A stretch of 64,000 bases of DNA from Poriferisodalis sp965226645 (lineage in GTDB: Bacteria > Actinomycetota > Acidimicrobiia > Acidimicrobiales > Poriferisodalaceae). The stretch covers positions 744,001-808,000 of the forward strand of contig CBDDDL010000002.1 of NCBI GenBank assembly GCA_965226645.1. The letters run 5' to 3'. The translations under genes and the position numbers were made by a program. Below, in pieces: positions 7,942-17,100 of the stretch; positions within the stretch are counted from its first letter, which is position 1; every line of letters begins with the position of its first letter. The notes beneath the pieces are model-generated. The model was not told where the DNA came from. It did not search any database and worked only from the letters and a program-made list of their open reading frames with translations.

Positions 7942-8916
7942 ATGGAACGCAACCATCAAGAGTTGGAAGTTCTCGGTCGCAACCACAAAGATGGCAGTCG
8001 ACGTCGGCGAATGACCAGCCGGGTGGCGGCTGTCCTCACCGCCGCAATCCTGGCCGCTACTACATCGAGCGCAGCCGGGGCTCTCGTCCCGATCCCACCG
8101 GCCAATACGAACTGCCGCGGGGACGCAGTCATCACGAAGCTGTCCGTGGTCGAGGACCGCGCCGCCGCGAACATGCTCGCCGAGGCCACCCGCGCCATCT
8201 CAGACAGTGGTCGCTGCTTGCTGGATGCAGGCGATCCCGCGACGAACCGGGTGCCATCGGGAACGCGTCGCGACGCCGCCATGGCAAACCGGGTCTTCGT
8301 GGTGGGCGGTCCGGCCGCAATTCCCGACAGCTGGTTGTCAGGAACGCTGGGCGTGAGCGATGCGATCCGCATCGGCGGCGGCAATCGATGGGCGACTCAA
8401 GCCGCCGTGGCGCTCGCCATCATCGACCTGACCCAGGGACGACCGGTCGTCGAGTACGAAGGCGAAGCCTCGAGTGAGGCGGTCAGGCCCCCGAACACCG
8501 ACTGCACAACCGGCGCGGTGATCGCGAAGCTCGGCGTCGTCGAGGACACCGCGGCGGGCAACATGCTCGCCGAGACCCTCAGTCAGCTGTCGGCTTTCAG
8601 TTCACGTTGCCTCGTTGATGCGGGCGATCCTGGCGCCGGGTCGCGCCCGTCCGCCACGTCCAAGAGCGAGGTCGGGCTCGCGTCGAAGTACTACGTGGTC
8701 GGCGGGCAGCGAGCGATCCCGGACGAGTGGCTCCGGCAACAGTTCGGTCTCTCACCAATGGAGATCGCGGAATTGGAGCGCTTCGACGGCTCCGACAGGT
8801 GGGAGACCCAGGCCCAGATTGCGGCCGCCATCTGGAGGCTCGCCAACTCGGCCTGGCTCGGTCAAAACGAAGGGCCCGGCAGCACCTCGAACGGCGAGAC
8901 CGATGTCGAGGACTGA
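7942..8916 (+). CDS. Exported two-module degenerate CWB2-like protein (second copy)
   Basis: A 324-aa paralogue of the protein at 1979-2959. It has a basic N-terminus (SRRRRMTSR), a signal segment ending near SSAAGA, then two modules starting PPANTNC and PPNTDC. Each contains a KL(S/G)VVEDxAAxNMLAE motif, a second Cys in RCL(L/V)DAGDP, a VVGG.(A/R)AIPD.WL segment and an (I/F)(G/D)GGNRW or FDGSDRWETQ ending. The C-terminus is polar. GGAGG lies 12 nt before the ATG. The CHAP gene follows 94 bp downstream in the same direction, repeating the gene order seen on the minus strand at 1-3 kb. Function is not known. Attachment to wall glycans is inferred from the CWB2-like half of each module. Confidence 0.75.
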   Translation: MERNHQELEVLGRNHKDGSRRRRMTSRVAAVLTAAILAATTSSAAGALVPIPPANTNCRGDAVITKLSVVEDRAAANMLAEATRAISDSGRCLLDAGDPATNRVPSGTRRDAAMANRVFVVGGPAAIPDSWLSGTLGVSDAIRIGGGNRWATQAAVALAIIDLTQGRPVVEYEGEASSEAVRPPNTDCTTGAVIAKLGVVEDTAAGNMLAETLSQLSAFSSRCLVDAGDPGAGSRPSATSKSEVGLASKYYVVGGQRAIPDEWLRQQFGLSPMEIAELERFDGSDRWETQAQIAAAIWRLANSAWLGQNEGPGSTSNGETDVED

Positions 8917-9010
8917 AGCCCAGGCCCCGACTCAGCTCGAGATCACGTTCGCACCGGTGTCCCGTAAAGCCGACCGCTCAGACGGTCAGCGAGAAACAAG
9001 GAAGCGAGAT

Positions 9011-10837
9011 ATGCCACCGATACCTCATCGCCGAATTGCTCGTCAGCTCCTCAACGCTGTCCTCACTGTGGCCGTGCTCGCCGGCAGCTTCGCATTGCTG
9101 GCCCAACCAGCACAAGCACAGTCCTCCCACACGGACTGGTCCGTCAATGACGACCCCCGTCTCGATGGAACGTCCGAGTACTGGTACTCGGGCCAAGCAG
9201 GCAAGGGCTACGGATCGAACAACTACGTCTTCACCTACGCAATCGGCGGAGACGACGTCGCCAACAACGTCGCAACCTGGAACATGGGATCACGCGTGGG
9301 ACAACAAGAGCTGCAGGTCTTCGTTCCCTGCAACCACGCGACCGCGACGGTCTATTACGAGATCAAGGTGGGAGGTGCATCGTTCACGAGTCGCGTCAAC
9401 CAACTCGAAGAATGCGGCAATGACGCATGGACCTCGCTCGGAAGCTTCGGAAGCTTCGGCCAGAACATCACCGTTGTACTCGAGGACACCTCGTCCGACC
9501 AGCATGTGTCGCGCCACGGCAGGACTTGGAGCAGCATCGGCGTCGACGCAATCCGCGCCAAATGCACCGCCCAATGCGGCGATGCACCACCTCCCCGTCA
9601 GACGGACTGGTCCGTCAATGACGATCCCCGTCTCGATGGAACGTCCGAATACTGGTACTCGGGCCAAGCAGGCAAGGGCTACGGCAGGAACAACTACGTC
9701 TTCACCTACGCGATCGGCGGAGACGCCGTGGCCGACAACGTGGCTGCCTGGAACATGGAATCACGCGTGGGCAAGCAGGAACTGCAGGTCTTTGTGCCCT
9801 GCAACCACGCCACCGCAACCGTGTACTACGAGATACGCATCGGCGGCTCATCGTCCACCGCGCGGGTCAATCAGATCGATGAGTGCGGCCAACGCTCATG
9901 GACTTCGCTGGGGCTGTTCGACGCCGACGGTCAGGACATCACCGTCGTGCTCGAGGACACCTCTGCTGACCAGCATGTGTCGCGCAACGGCAGGACCTGG
10001 AGCAGCATCGGCGTGGACGCGATCCAAGCCAGATGCGTCGCCAGATGCAGCACCACCGGCGTGCCGAGCGAGCCGACGAATCTCCGTTTGAGTGTCACCG
10101 AGCATGAGGTCGACAGTCTCGTGCGGTTGCGGATCGAGTGGGACCCGCCGGCGTACGACGGGGATCGCACGATCACCGGATATACGAGCGTCCTGAGCCG
10201 TGTTGGCCGGACGTTCCCCCAATGGAGTTACCCCGCATCCGACCATGACTACACAGTAAGGCTCCGGTACGACACCGAGTACGTCTTCGCAATTCAGGCC
10301 ACAAACAGCAACGGTGATGGCATCAGCGAGACGTTCAAGTTCTCGATCGACCGGCCGATGGAGCCAGGATCCGTTCTCTTTTCGCATAGCGACCCACTGG
10401 CCTACCCGGAACGTGACCAGATCGTCTGCGGGCCTTATCGGGACAACGCGGAGAATGCAATCAACCGCGACGGACGAGGATGGCCGCTGGGGCAGTGCAC
10501 CGCATATGTGATGTGGCGTCTGTTTGATGCGGGCGTGCCATACAGCCTCTACTGCTGCGGCGGCAATGCCGGAGACTGGGACACCCAATTCGAAAACAAG
10601 GGTGTCGGTGTCGATGAACACGCAGCTGTCGGCGCTGTTGCACAGTGGGAACCATCCGGAAGCGGCGCACGAAGCTGGGGCCACGTCGCGTACGTCCAAG
10701 CCGTCAATGCCGACGGCAGCATCGTCGTGTGGGAGATGAACTTTGACGGCCGATGCGGCGGCCCGACGACGCGCACCATCTCGCCAGGCGACAACAGCTG
10801 GCCCGACCACTTCATCCACTTCGAACGCACGGGCTGA
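9011..10837 (+). CDS. Exported CHAP-domain amidase/peptidase with two golvesin-like domains (second copy)
   Basis: 608 aa from the ATG at 9011, chosen because a good signal peptide (residues 1-36, cut near AQA-Q) follows and AAGGAAGCGAG precedes it. The open frame extends upstream only as a shadow of the previous gene. Golvesin-like domains occupy about 41-185 and 198-342 (EYWYSGQAGKGYG, FTYAIGGD, QELQVFVPCNHATATVYYEI, GVDAI). A FN3-like domain lies at 352-448. The CHAP domain at 460-608 has Cys496 (GQCTAYVMW), His558 (WGHVAYVQ) and Glu575 (VWEMNF). It matches the protein at 32-1960 in domain order, though its two repeats differ more. It converges on the metalloprotease gene ending at 10872. 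Confidence 0.85.
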   Translation: MPPIPHRRIARQLLNAVLTVAVLAGSFALLAQPAQAQSSHTDWSVNDDPRLDGTSEYWYSGQAGKGYGSNNYVFTYAIGGDDVANNVATWNMGSRVGQQELQVFVPCNHATATVYYEIKVGGASFTSRVNQLEECGNDAWTSLGSFGSFGQNITVVLEDTSSDQHVSRHGRTWSSIGVDAIRAKCTAQCGDAPPPRQTDWSVNDDPRLDGTSEYWYSGQAGKGYGRNNYVFTYAIGGDAVADNVAAWNMESRVGKQELQVFVPCNHATATVYYEIRIGGSSSTARVNQIDECGQRSWTSLGLFDADGQDITVVLEDTSADQHVSRNGRTWSSIGVDAIQARCVARCSTTGVPSEPTNLRLSVTEHEVDSLVRLRIEWDPPAYDGDRTITGYTSVLSRVGRTFPQWSYPASDHDYTVRLRYDTEYVFAIQATNSNGDGISETFKFSIDRPMEPGSVLFSHSDPLAYPERDQIVCGPYRDNAENAINRDGRGWPLGQCTAYVMWRLFDAGVPYSLYCCGGNAGDWDTQFENKGVGVDEHAAVGAVAQWEPSGSGARSWGHVAYVQAVNADGSIVVWEMNFDGRCGGPTTRTISPGDNSWPDHFIHFERTG

Positions 10838-10871
10838 CCTGATTCAACGTCGGCTGGCGAATACGCAGCAC

Positions 10872-13800
10872 TCAGCTGTTGCGGGTGATTGTCACCGTGT
10901 GGGTGTAGCCGCGCACGGTCAACGAGTCGCCGGCTTCCAGCACCGGGAAGTCGTCGACCTGGCCGTTGCCGCTGTCGCCGGCAACCTTCAGCGGCAGATC
11001 CCCCGAGCCGAGCGAACTGTCGACCGTGTACACCAGCACGCCCTCGGTGATCAGGCGGGGAAAGGTCGTGCTGGCGCCCGTGTCAGGTGCTTCGTAGAAC
11101 GTGCCCGCGTCGTATCCCAGCTTGCGGCGGCTCTCCACCACGATCAGCTCGTGCCGATTGAGCGGCACGGCCGCCATTGCCACCCCGGTGCCCGGTTGCG
11201 CAATGGGCGTCAGCGTCACAACAGCCTCGGGCGAGTTCAGACAGCGAACCTGCGACTCGCCCAGCCAACCGAGCTGCCAGCGGCTCCACGCCAGCATCTC
11301 CTCGATGCTCAGGTGCAGCCGGTACGACGTCGAGCCGACGCCGTCGGGGTAGGTCCACACATGAGCCATCCGCGGGTCATGCTCGGCGGCGAGGTACCAC
11401 GACCACATGTTCATCCGACCCCACTGGGCCGCGACCCAGATCATGTCTGCGGGCGCCTCGAAGAGGGCGTGCTGCTCACTGTCATACGGGTACAGGTCAG
11501 CCAGACCGAGGTTGTGGGTGAGCTCGTGCGAACCGACCGAACCCCACGTGGACGGTTCTTGCTCGATTCCCCGGTGGACGCTGTTGATGAGCGATGCCGG
11601 CCGTGAGCTATCGCCGACGCTGACCGAGGAAGGGGCAAATCCGCCGCCGCCGAAGTGGCTGCTCGGCAACACGACCATCACCGCGTCGATATCGGTGAAG
11701 TCGAACCGGGGCTCGGCCAGGCCGATCGCGTGGTCGATTGCCTGCGTGGTGACGGCCTGATTGTCGAGCACATTGGTGCCGACGAAACTGCCGTGCTCCT
11801 GCGCGGACCGGAGCCATCCGTCGTGCGGCACGAACGCCACGTCGAGACGGCCATAGCTGGCCGATTCCAGGTAGTCCTCGATGTAGGGAAGGGCGCGGAC
11901 GGCTTCGTCATCGGTGGTGTGAGGGGCCTCTGCGTCGGGAAAGTCCATGAAGAGCACAGCGACTCGCACGGTGCCCGTTGAGGGTGCAGCCCAGTTCGGA
12001 AGCGGGAAACCCGCTGTCGTGCTCCGTGTTCCACGGGGTCGGCACTCTGTGCTGCCGTCCGGATTCGCAACGCCACGCGCTCCGATGACGAGAGCCCGAT
12101 GCTTGCCAGAGCGGTCGATGGTGTGGAAGGCCATCAGCTGACCGTCGGGTGACCAGCGCGGCGCCCTGACGACACTGCCCTCTTCGGACTCGTAGACGGT
12201 CTCTTCCAGCCGGCTCCTGACGTCGGCAGTGAACAGCGTCTGGCGGTCGTTGCCGCGGCGAACGAATGCGATCCGCCGGCCGTCGGGCGACCACGACAAC
12301 CCGCCCTCCCCTGCGACGCTGGAGATGATCGGGAGCGGATTCGAGCCGTCGGCCTCGGCCCCCACCACCTGGGAGCCGCTGACGTACGCCAGCTGCGAAC
12401 CATCCGGCGAGTACACGGGATCGTCGTTGTGCGAGTCATCGCTGGTCAGCTGTTCGGCGTTCGTGCCGTCTGGGGCCATCCTCATCACATGCTTGCTGCC
12501 GTCGGAGAAACGATCGAAGACGATCAGCTCCCCAGTGGGCGACCACCGGGGTGAGGCGTCGGTGACGTCTCCCTCGGTGAGCTGGGATGCGCCTGTGCCA
12601 TCGGCGTTGACCGTCCAGATATGCGCGACCCAATGGTCATCGTCTTGATATCCGCCTACGTAGGCAACCTGGGTGCCGTCAGGCGACCATGCCGCTGAGT
12701 GCAGGTAGACACCGGCGGAACTCATCAGCGGCTGCTCGTTCGAGCCGTCGTTGTTCACGGTCCACAGGGAGCCGTACTGGGTGAAGACGAGCTGGCTGCA
12801 GTCGGGCGACCATGCCGGGTCTTCGGCGCTGGTCGAGGGCACGAGTCGGCGCAGCTCGTCGGTAAAGGTGCCGCCGCACGTACCGGCTGGCAGCACGGCG
12901 GGACGCGCTTCGCCAGCATCAATGTAGGCGTCGATGGCTGCTCGGGAGACGGCTGAGTCGCCGCCGAACACCCGCAGCGCAACCGTGGCGTGTTCACCGC
13001 GGGCGATGTCCACGAAGGCGGCTGTGTCGGCGGGCACCGCGTCTGGCTCGGCCAGCAGCAACGGGGCGCACAGCCTCCCCAGCAAGGGCGCGGCGCTGAA
13101 CGAATCGAACGGCACACGGGCTCTGGCCAGACCGATCCGCTCGGTGGCGAAGCACGGCACGCCGGCCACGTCGGTGTACCGGCCGCTGACCAGCTCGGCA
13201 GCCTGCACGGCGGTGTCGAAGCGGGTGGCGCCGGCCAAGCGGGTCACCGAGATCCCCAGGTCCGTGATGGAGGCTTCCACCGCCTCAGACAGCGCCCCGG
13301 TGCCGCCCATCAGCACCACGTGCTCAACCCGCGCCGTCGACAAGTGCGCTGCCACACCAGCGTGCAGGCGATCGGGCGGTGTCAGCAGCACCGGGTGGTG
13401 CCCACGCGCTGCGAACGGCCCCGCCACCAGCGCATCGGCGAACACCTCGCCGCTGGCCACGATCGCGGTGGTGCCGAGGCCGGGCATCACTCCCGGCGTC
13501 AACCGCCGGGCCGCGACCACACCGGTGCCGTACCGATCCACCCGTCCCACACGCTCCACCGAGATGCCCAGCTCCTCCAGGGCTGCAGTCACTTCGGCGC
13601 CCACCGCATCCGCACCACCAGTGCTGCCCACCACCACAACGCTGGTCACACGAGTGCGCTGCAGGAACGCCGCCGCGTCGGTACGCAGCTCCCCCGGCGG
13701 GGTCATCAGCACCGGCGCACCCAACGCGCCCGCCACCGGCGCGGCCACCACCGCATCAGGCCAACTGCGGCCCGACACCATCACCACCAAGTCCAGCGAG

Positions 13801-13994
13801 CCTCCCGCATAGGCGGCGACCGCCTCTGCCACCAGCAGCGACGTGGCATAGCGGTCGGCTCCGCCATAACGACCCACCGACACGCCCGAATCCTCTGCCG
13901 CCGAGACGGTGGCCCCCGCCGCGCGGAGCGGAAGCACCATCAGGGCGCTCAGAATTGCAACCGTCGTAGCAAGGGCCATCACGGCACGGTGCAC
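10872..13994 (-). CDS. Exported CWB2 x3 - PD40 - M6-like zinc metalloprotease
   Basis: 1040 aa with a GTG start at 13994 (an in-frame ATG is at 13979). A signal peptide ends near AAGA. Three CWB2 units fill about residues 40-330, with RYGGADRYATS, SWPDAVVAAPVAGA, VVVVGSTGGADAV and VLMGGTGALSEAV segments; these should bind secondary wall polymers. About six WSPDGxxxA-type PD40 beta-propeller blades follow (~385-640). The C-terminal ~350 residues resemble M6-type peptidases: VAVLFMDFPDA, then HELTHNLGLADLY with His823, Glu824 and His827 in an HExxH site. The end of the protein reads VTITRNS. It lies 95 bp downstream of a larger paralogue (14090-18190) on the same strand and may be its operon partner. 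The substrate is not deducible. Confidence 0.85.
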   Translation of the reverse strand: MHRAVMALATTVAILSALMVLPLRAAGATVSAAEDSGVSVGRYGGADRYATSLLVAEAVAAYAGGSLDLVVMVSGRSWPDAVVAAPVAGALGAPVLMTPPGELRTDAAAFLQRTRVTSVVVVGSTGGADAVGAEVTAALEELGISVERVGRVDRYGTGVVAARRLTPGVMPGLGTTAIVASGEVFADALVAGPFAARGHHPVLLTPPDRLHAGVAAHLSTARVEHVVLMGGTGALSEAVEASITDLGISVTRLAGATRFDTAVQAAELVSGRYTDVAGVPCFATERIGLARARVPFDSFSAAPLLGRLCAPLLLAEPDAVPADTAAFVDIARGEHATVALRVFGGDSAVSRAAIDAYIDAGEARPAVLPAGTCGGTFTDELRRLVPSTSAEDPAWSPDCSQLVFTQYGSLWTVNNDGSNEQPLMSSAGVYLHSAAWSPDGTQVAYVGGYQDDDHWVAHIWTVNADGTGASQLTEGDVTDASPRWSPTGELIVFDRFSDGSKHVMRMAPDGTNAEQLTSDDSHNDDPVYSPDGSQLAYVSGSQVVGAEADGSNPLPIISSVAGEGGLSWSPDGRRIAFVRRGNDRQTLFTADVRSRLEETVYESEEGSVVRAPRWSPDGQLMAFHTIDRSGKHRALVIGARGVANPDGSTECRPRGTRSTTAGFPLPNWAAPSTGTVRVAVLFMDFPDAEAPHTTDDEAVRALPYIEDYLESASYGRLDVAFVPHDGWLRSAQEHGSFVGTNVLDNQAVTTQAIDHAIGLAEPRFDFTDIDAVMVVLPSSHFGGGGFAPSSVSVGDSSRPASLINSVHRGIEQEPSTWGSVGSHELTHNLGLADLYPYDSEQHALFEAPADMIWVAAQWGRMNMWSWYLAAEHDPRMAHVWTYPDGVGSTSYRLHLSIEEMLAWSRWQLGWLGESQVRCLNSPEAVVTLTPIAQPGTGVAMAAVPLNRHELIVVESRRKLGYDAGTFYEAPDTGASTTFPRLITEGVLVYTVDSSLGSGDLPLKVAGDSGNGQVDDFPVLEAGDSLTVRGYTHTVTITRNS

Positions 13995-14040
13995 GTGCGG
14001 AAACCTAATGGTCGACGTATCGAAGCTCTCGACGTATCGG

Positions 14041-14109
14041 TTGCGGGTCAGCTGTTGCGGGTCAGCTGTCGCGGGTCAGCTGTCGCGGGTCAGCTGTCGC
14101 GGGTGATCG
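14041..14109. repeat. 14-bp tandem repeat (x4-5) over a stop codon
   Basis: The unit t(t/c)gcgggtcagctg is repeated four times in a row with a partial fifth (14041-14109). The last full unit contains the stop codon of the metalloprotease gene ending at 14090. The unit matches the natural 3' end of both metalloprotease genes, so it probably grew by slippage from the gene end. It now fills most of the space to the next start. Confidence 0.9.
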
Positions 14110-17100
14110 TCACCGTGTGGGTGTCGTCGTCGTCCTGGGCAACCGTGATGGTGTAGCCGCGCAGGGTCACCGACTCTTGGCTCCTCAAGACCGGGAATTC
14201 TTCGACTTGGCCGTTGCCGCTGTCGCCAGCGACCTTGACCGGGAGCTGCCCGGAGTTGGTCAGCGTGTCGACCGTGTACACCAGCACGCCTTCGGTGATG
14301 AGGCTCGGGAAGTCGGTCTTGGCTCCGTCCGGCGCGGTGAACGGCCGCGGAGCGTCGTAGCCGAGTTGCCTGCGGCTCTCCACCACGATCATCTCGTGGC
14401 CGTTCAGCGGCACCGCCGCCATCGCAGTCCAGCCTCGTGGCGACGCAACGGGTCCCAAGCGGACCGTCGCCGTGTCCCCGGCGACACAAGTCACTTGCTC
14501 GTCGGCGAGCCATCCCAGCTGCCACCGGCTCCACGCCATCATCTCCCTCGAAGCCAGAGAGACCGCTTGGCTCGTTGCGCTGCTTCCGTTGAGGAATTGC
14601 CAGTCATGTCGCAGCCGCGCGTCATCCGCCTCGGTCATGAAGTAGCTCTCCAGGCCCATCAGCCCCATGTCCACCTTGACCCACACATCGTCAAGCGAAA
14701 CCTGGGGCCTCTCGTGCAGCTCGGCCTCGTAGGGGTACATGTCGAGCAAGCCCAGGTTGTGAGCTATCTCGTGGGCAGCGACATGCCCCCAGTCATGCGG
14801 CGACCCGGGCTCGTCGAGCCGCTTGGTGTTCACCCTCGTCGTTGTCACCTCGACATCGTCGACGGTGGCAGGGCCAAGTGCGTTGCCACCGGTGAAGTGA
14901 GTGCCGGGAAACACGTTCAGCACCAGATCCACCGTTGAGAAGTCGAACTCGGCGTCGGCCAAGGCAACAGCGTGCACAGAGGCCGTACCGACGAGCGCGG
15001 GCCCGAGCGGCGTCGATCCGATGTAGGCGGTCGAGTCCTGCTCGGCACGCAGCCACCGATGCAGCGGCACGAGCTCGATGTCGATCTTTCCGTAGCTGAC
15101 CGCCTCGAGGTAGGTCTCGGCCCACGGCAGCCCGAGTTCGGCCTCTTCTTGCGTTGTGTGCTCAGCCGATGCGTCGGCGAAGTCCATGAACAGCACGGCG
15201 ACACGCACAACCCCGGTGGTCGGCATCACGTCGGGCAGCGGGAATCCTGCCGTCGTTCCGCTGACACCCCAAGGACGGCACTGCGCAGCACCTGAGACCG
15301 TCACGGTGCCGCTTGCCCCGGTGACGTGAATGGTGCGCTCGTCGTCGGCTCCGACACGGGTGTAGGCGACGCGCTCGCCGTCGGGCGACCAGCGAGGCTG
15401 GATCCCTTGGCCGGCCTCATCGACCAGCACAGCTTCGGTGGGATCGTCGAGTGCGACTACCACCACGGAGCCGGTGCGGTTCGTTTCACCATCAACGGTG
15501 CTGCGGCGGGCGAATGCGAGACGCGTGCCGTCAGGCGACCAGGCCAAGCCACCGTCGGGATGCGTCCCGCCTGCGAGCCTGCGATCTCCGGTGCCGTCGG
15601 GCGCAACAGCGAACGCATAGCCGTCGCTCGCGAGATACGCGACCTGGCGGCCGTCGGGCGACCACACCGGGGCGCTGTCCCACGCGCCGCCCGAGGTGAG
15701 CGCACGTCGACCCGAGCCGTCAGCTCCCATGACGGCGATGTAGCGGTCACTGTCGGTGCGAAAACCTGTGTCGCTGCGGCCGCTGCCCCAGTGACGGCTG
15801 AAGGTCAGCTTCGATCCGTCGGGCGACCACGACGGATCGTCATCCCATACGTCGCCGCCAGTGAGCTGCGTGTGACCGGTGCCGTCGGAGTTCACCAACC
15901 AAATGTGGGACACCCATTCGTCGTTCTCGTAGTTCGTGCGCGCGAATGCGATTCGTGTGCCGTCGGGCGACCACGACGGTGCACGTGACCTGCGGGCGTC
16001 ATAGGGGGTGAGGCGCCGCAGATCGGTGCCGTCGGTGCGCATCAGCCACAGCGAATCGTCGTGCGAAAACACGACGTGTGTGCAGTCGGGCGACCAGGCT
16101 GGTTCGCTGGCATCGTTCAGCGAGCCGAGTTGACGCGAGGCGTCGCTGGCGTCGCCGCCGCAGCCGCCCGCCGGCGGGGCCGAGCCACGCCCTACGAACT
16201 GTCCCGGTGCGATGCCGACTTGGCGACCCGAGGCGCCGGCAGCCCACACTTCACGCCTGCCGTCGTCGGTAGAGACGTAGTACAAGATCCGTTGCCCGTC
16301 GGGCGACCACTGCGGATGGCTCTCGCGCCCGGGCACATCGGCAAGCACCTCTTCGCTGGCAGTGTCGACTTGGATCAGCCGGATGGACGCTTCGGTGCCG
16401 TCGCTACGGGTGAACGCAATCTTCGAACCGTCCGGCGACCACGACAGGCCGCCGTCCCAGTAAGCGTCACTCGCAACGGCTCGGCCTCCGGATCCGTTCG
16501 CGTCGCGCACCCACACGGAGTCGAAGGCGATGTAGGCGACTTGGCTGCCGTCAGGCGACCACGACGGCGCGTGGTCCCATGCGCCGCCGGTCGTCAGGAA
16601 CCGCGTGCCGGTGCCTTCGGCGTTCATGGTCACGAGGTAACGGTCGCTGTCAATGCGGCTGCCATCGGCATCGCGCCCCGTCCCGCTGATGCGGCTGAAC
16701 AGGAGCCGGCTGCCGTCAGGCGACCACGACGGCTCGTTGTCCCACACATCGCCCTGGGTGACCTGCGTCTTGGCGGTGCCGTCGGCATTCACCACCCAGA
16801 CGTGGGACTCCCAGTGGTCGCCCTGGTCGATCTGGCGCGCATAGGCAATCCGGGAGCCGTCGGGAGACCAGGACGGCTGATGGGAGTAGCCGCCATCGCG
16901 TTCGGTCAGCTCGCTCGGCTCGCTGCCTTCGCTGCGGGCGATCCACAGCCGTGAGCGGGCCCCGTAGACGATCTGGCTGCAGTCCGGCGACCACGAGGGT
17001 TCTTCTGGGTCGTTCTCGGCGGCTATCTGCACGGGAGCAGCATCGATCGGACCCCCGCACGTGCCTGCGGGCAACCCGGCGGGCTCAACGAGTTGCTCGC

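Noticed and set aside
8615..9010. Upstream extension of the second CHAP gene frame
   Set aside because: It overlaps the CWB2-like gene, is Arg/Ser-rich, and would bury the clear signal peptide that begins at 9011.
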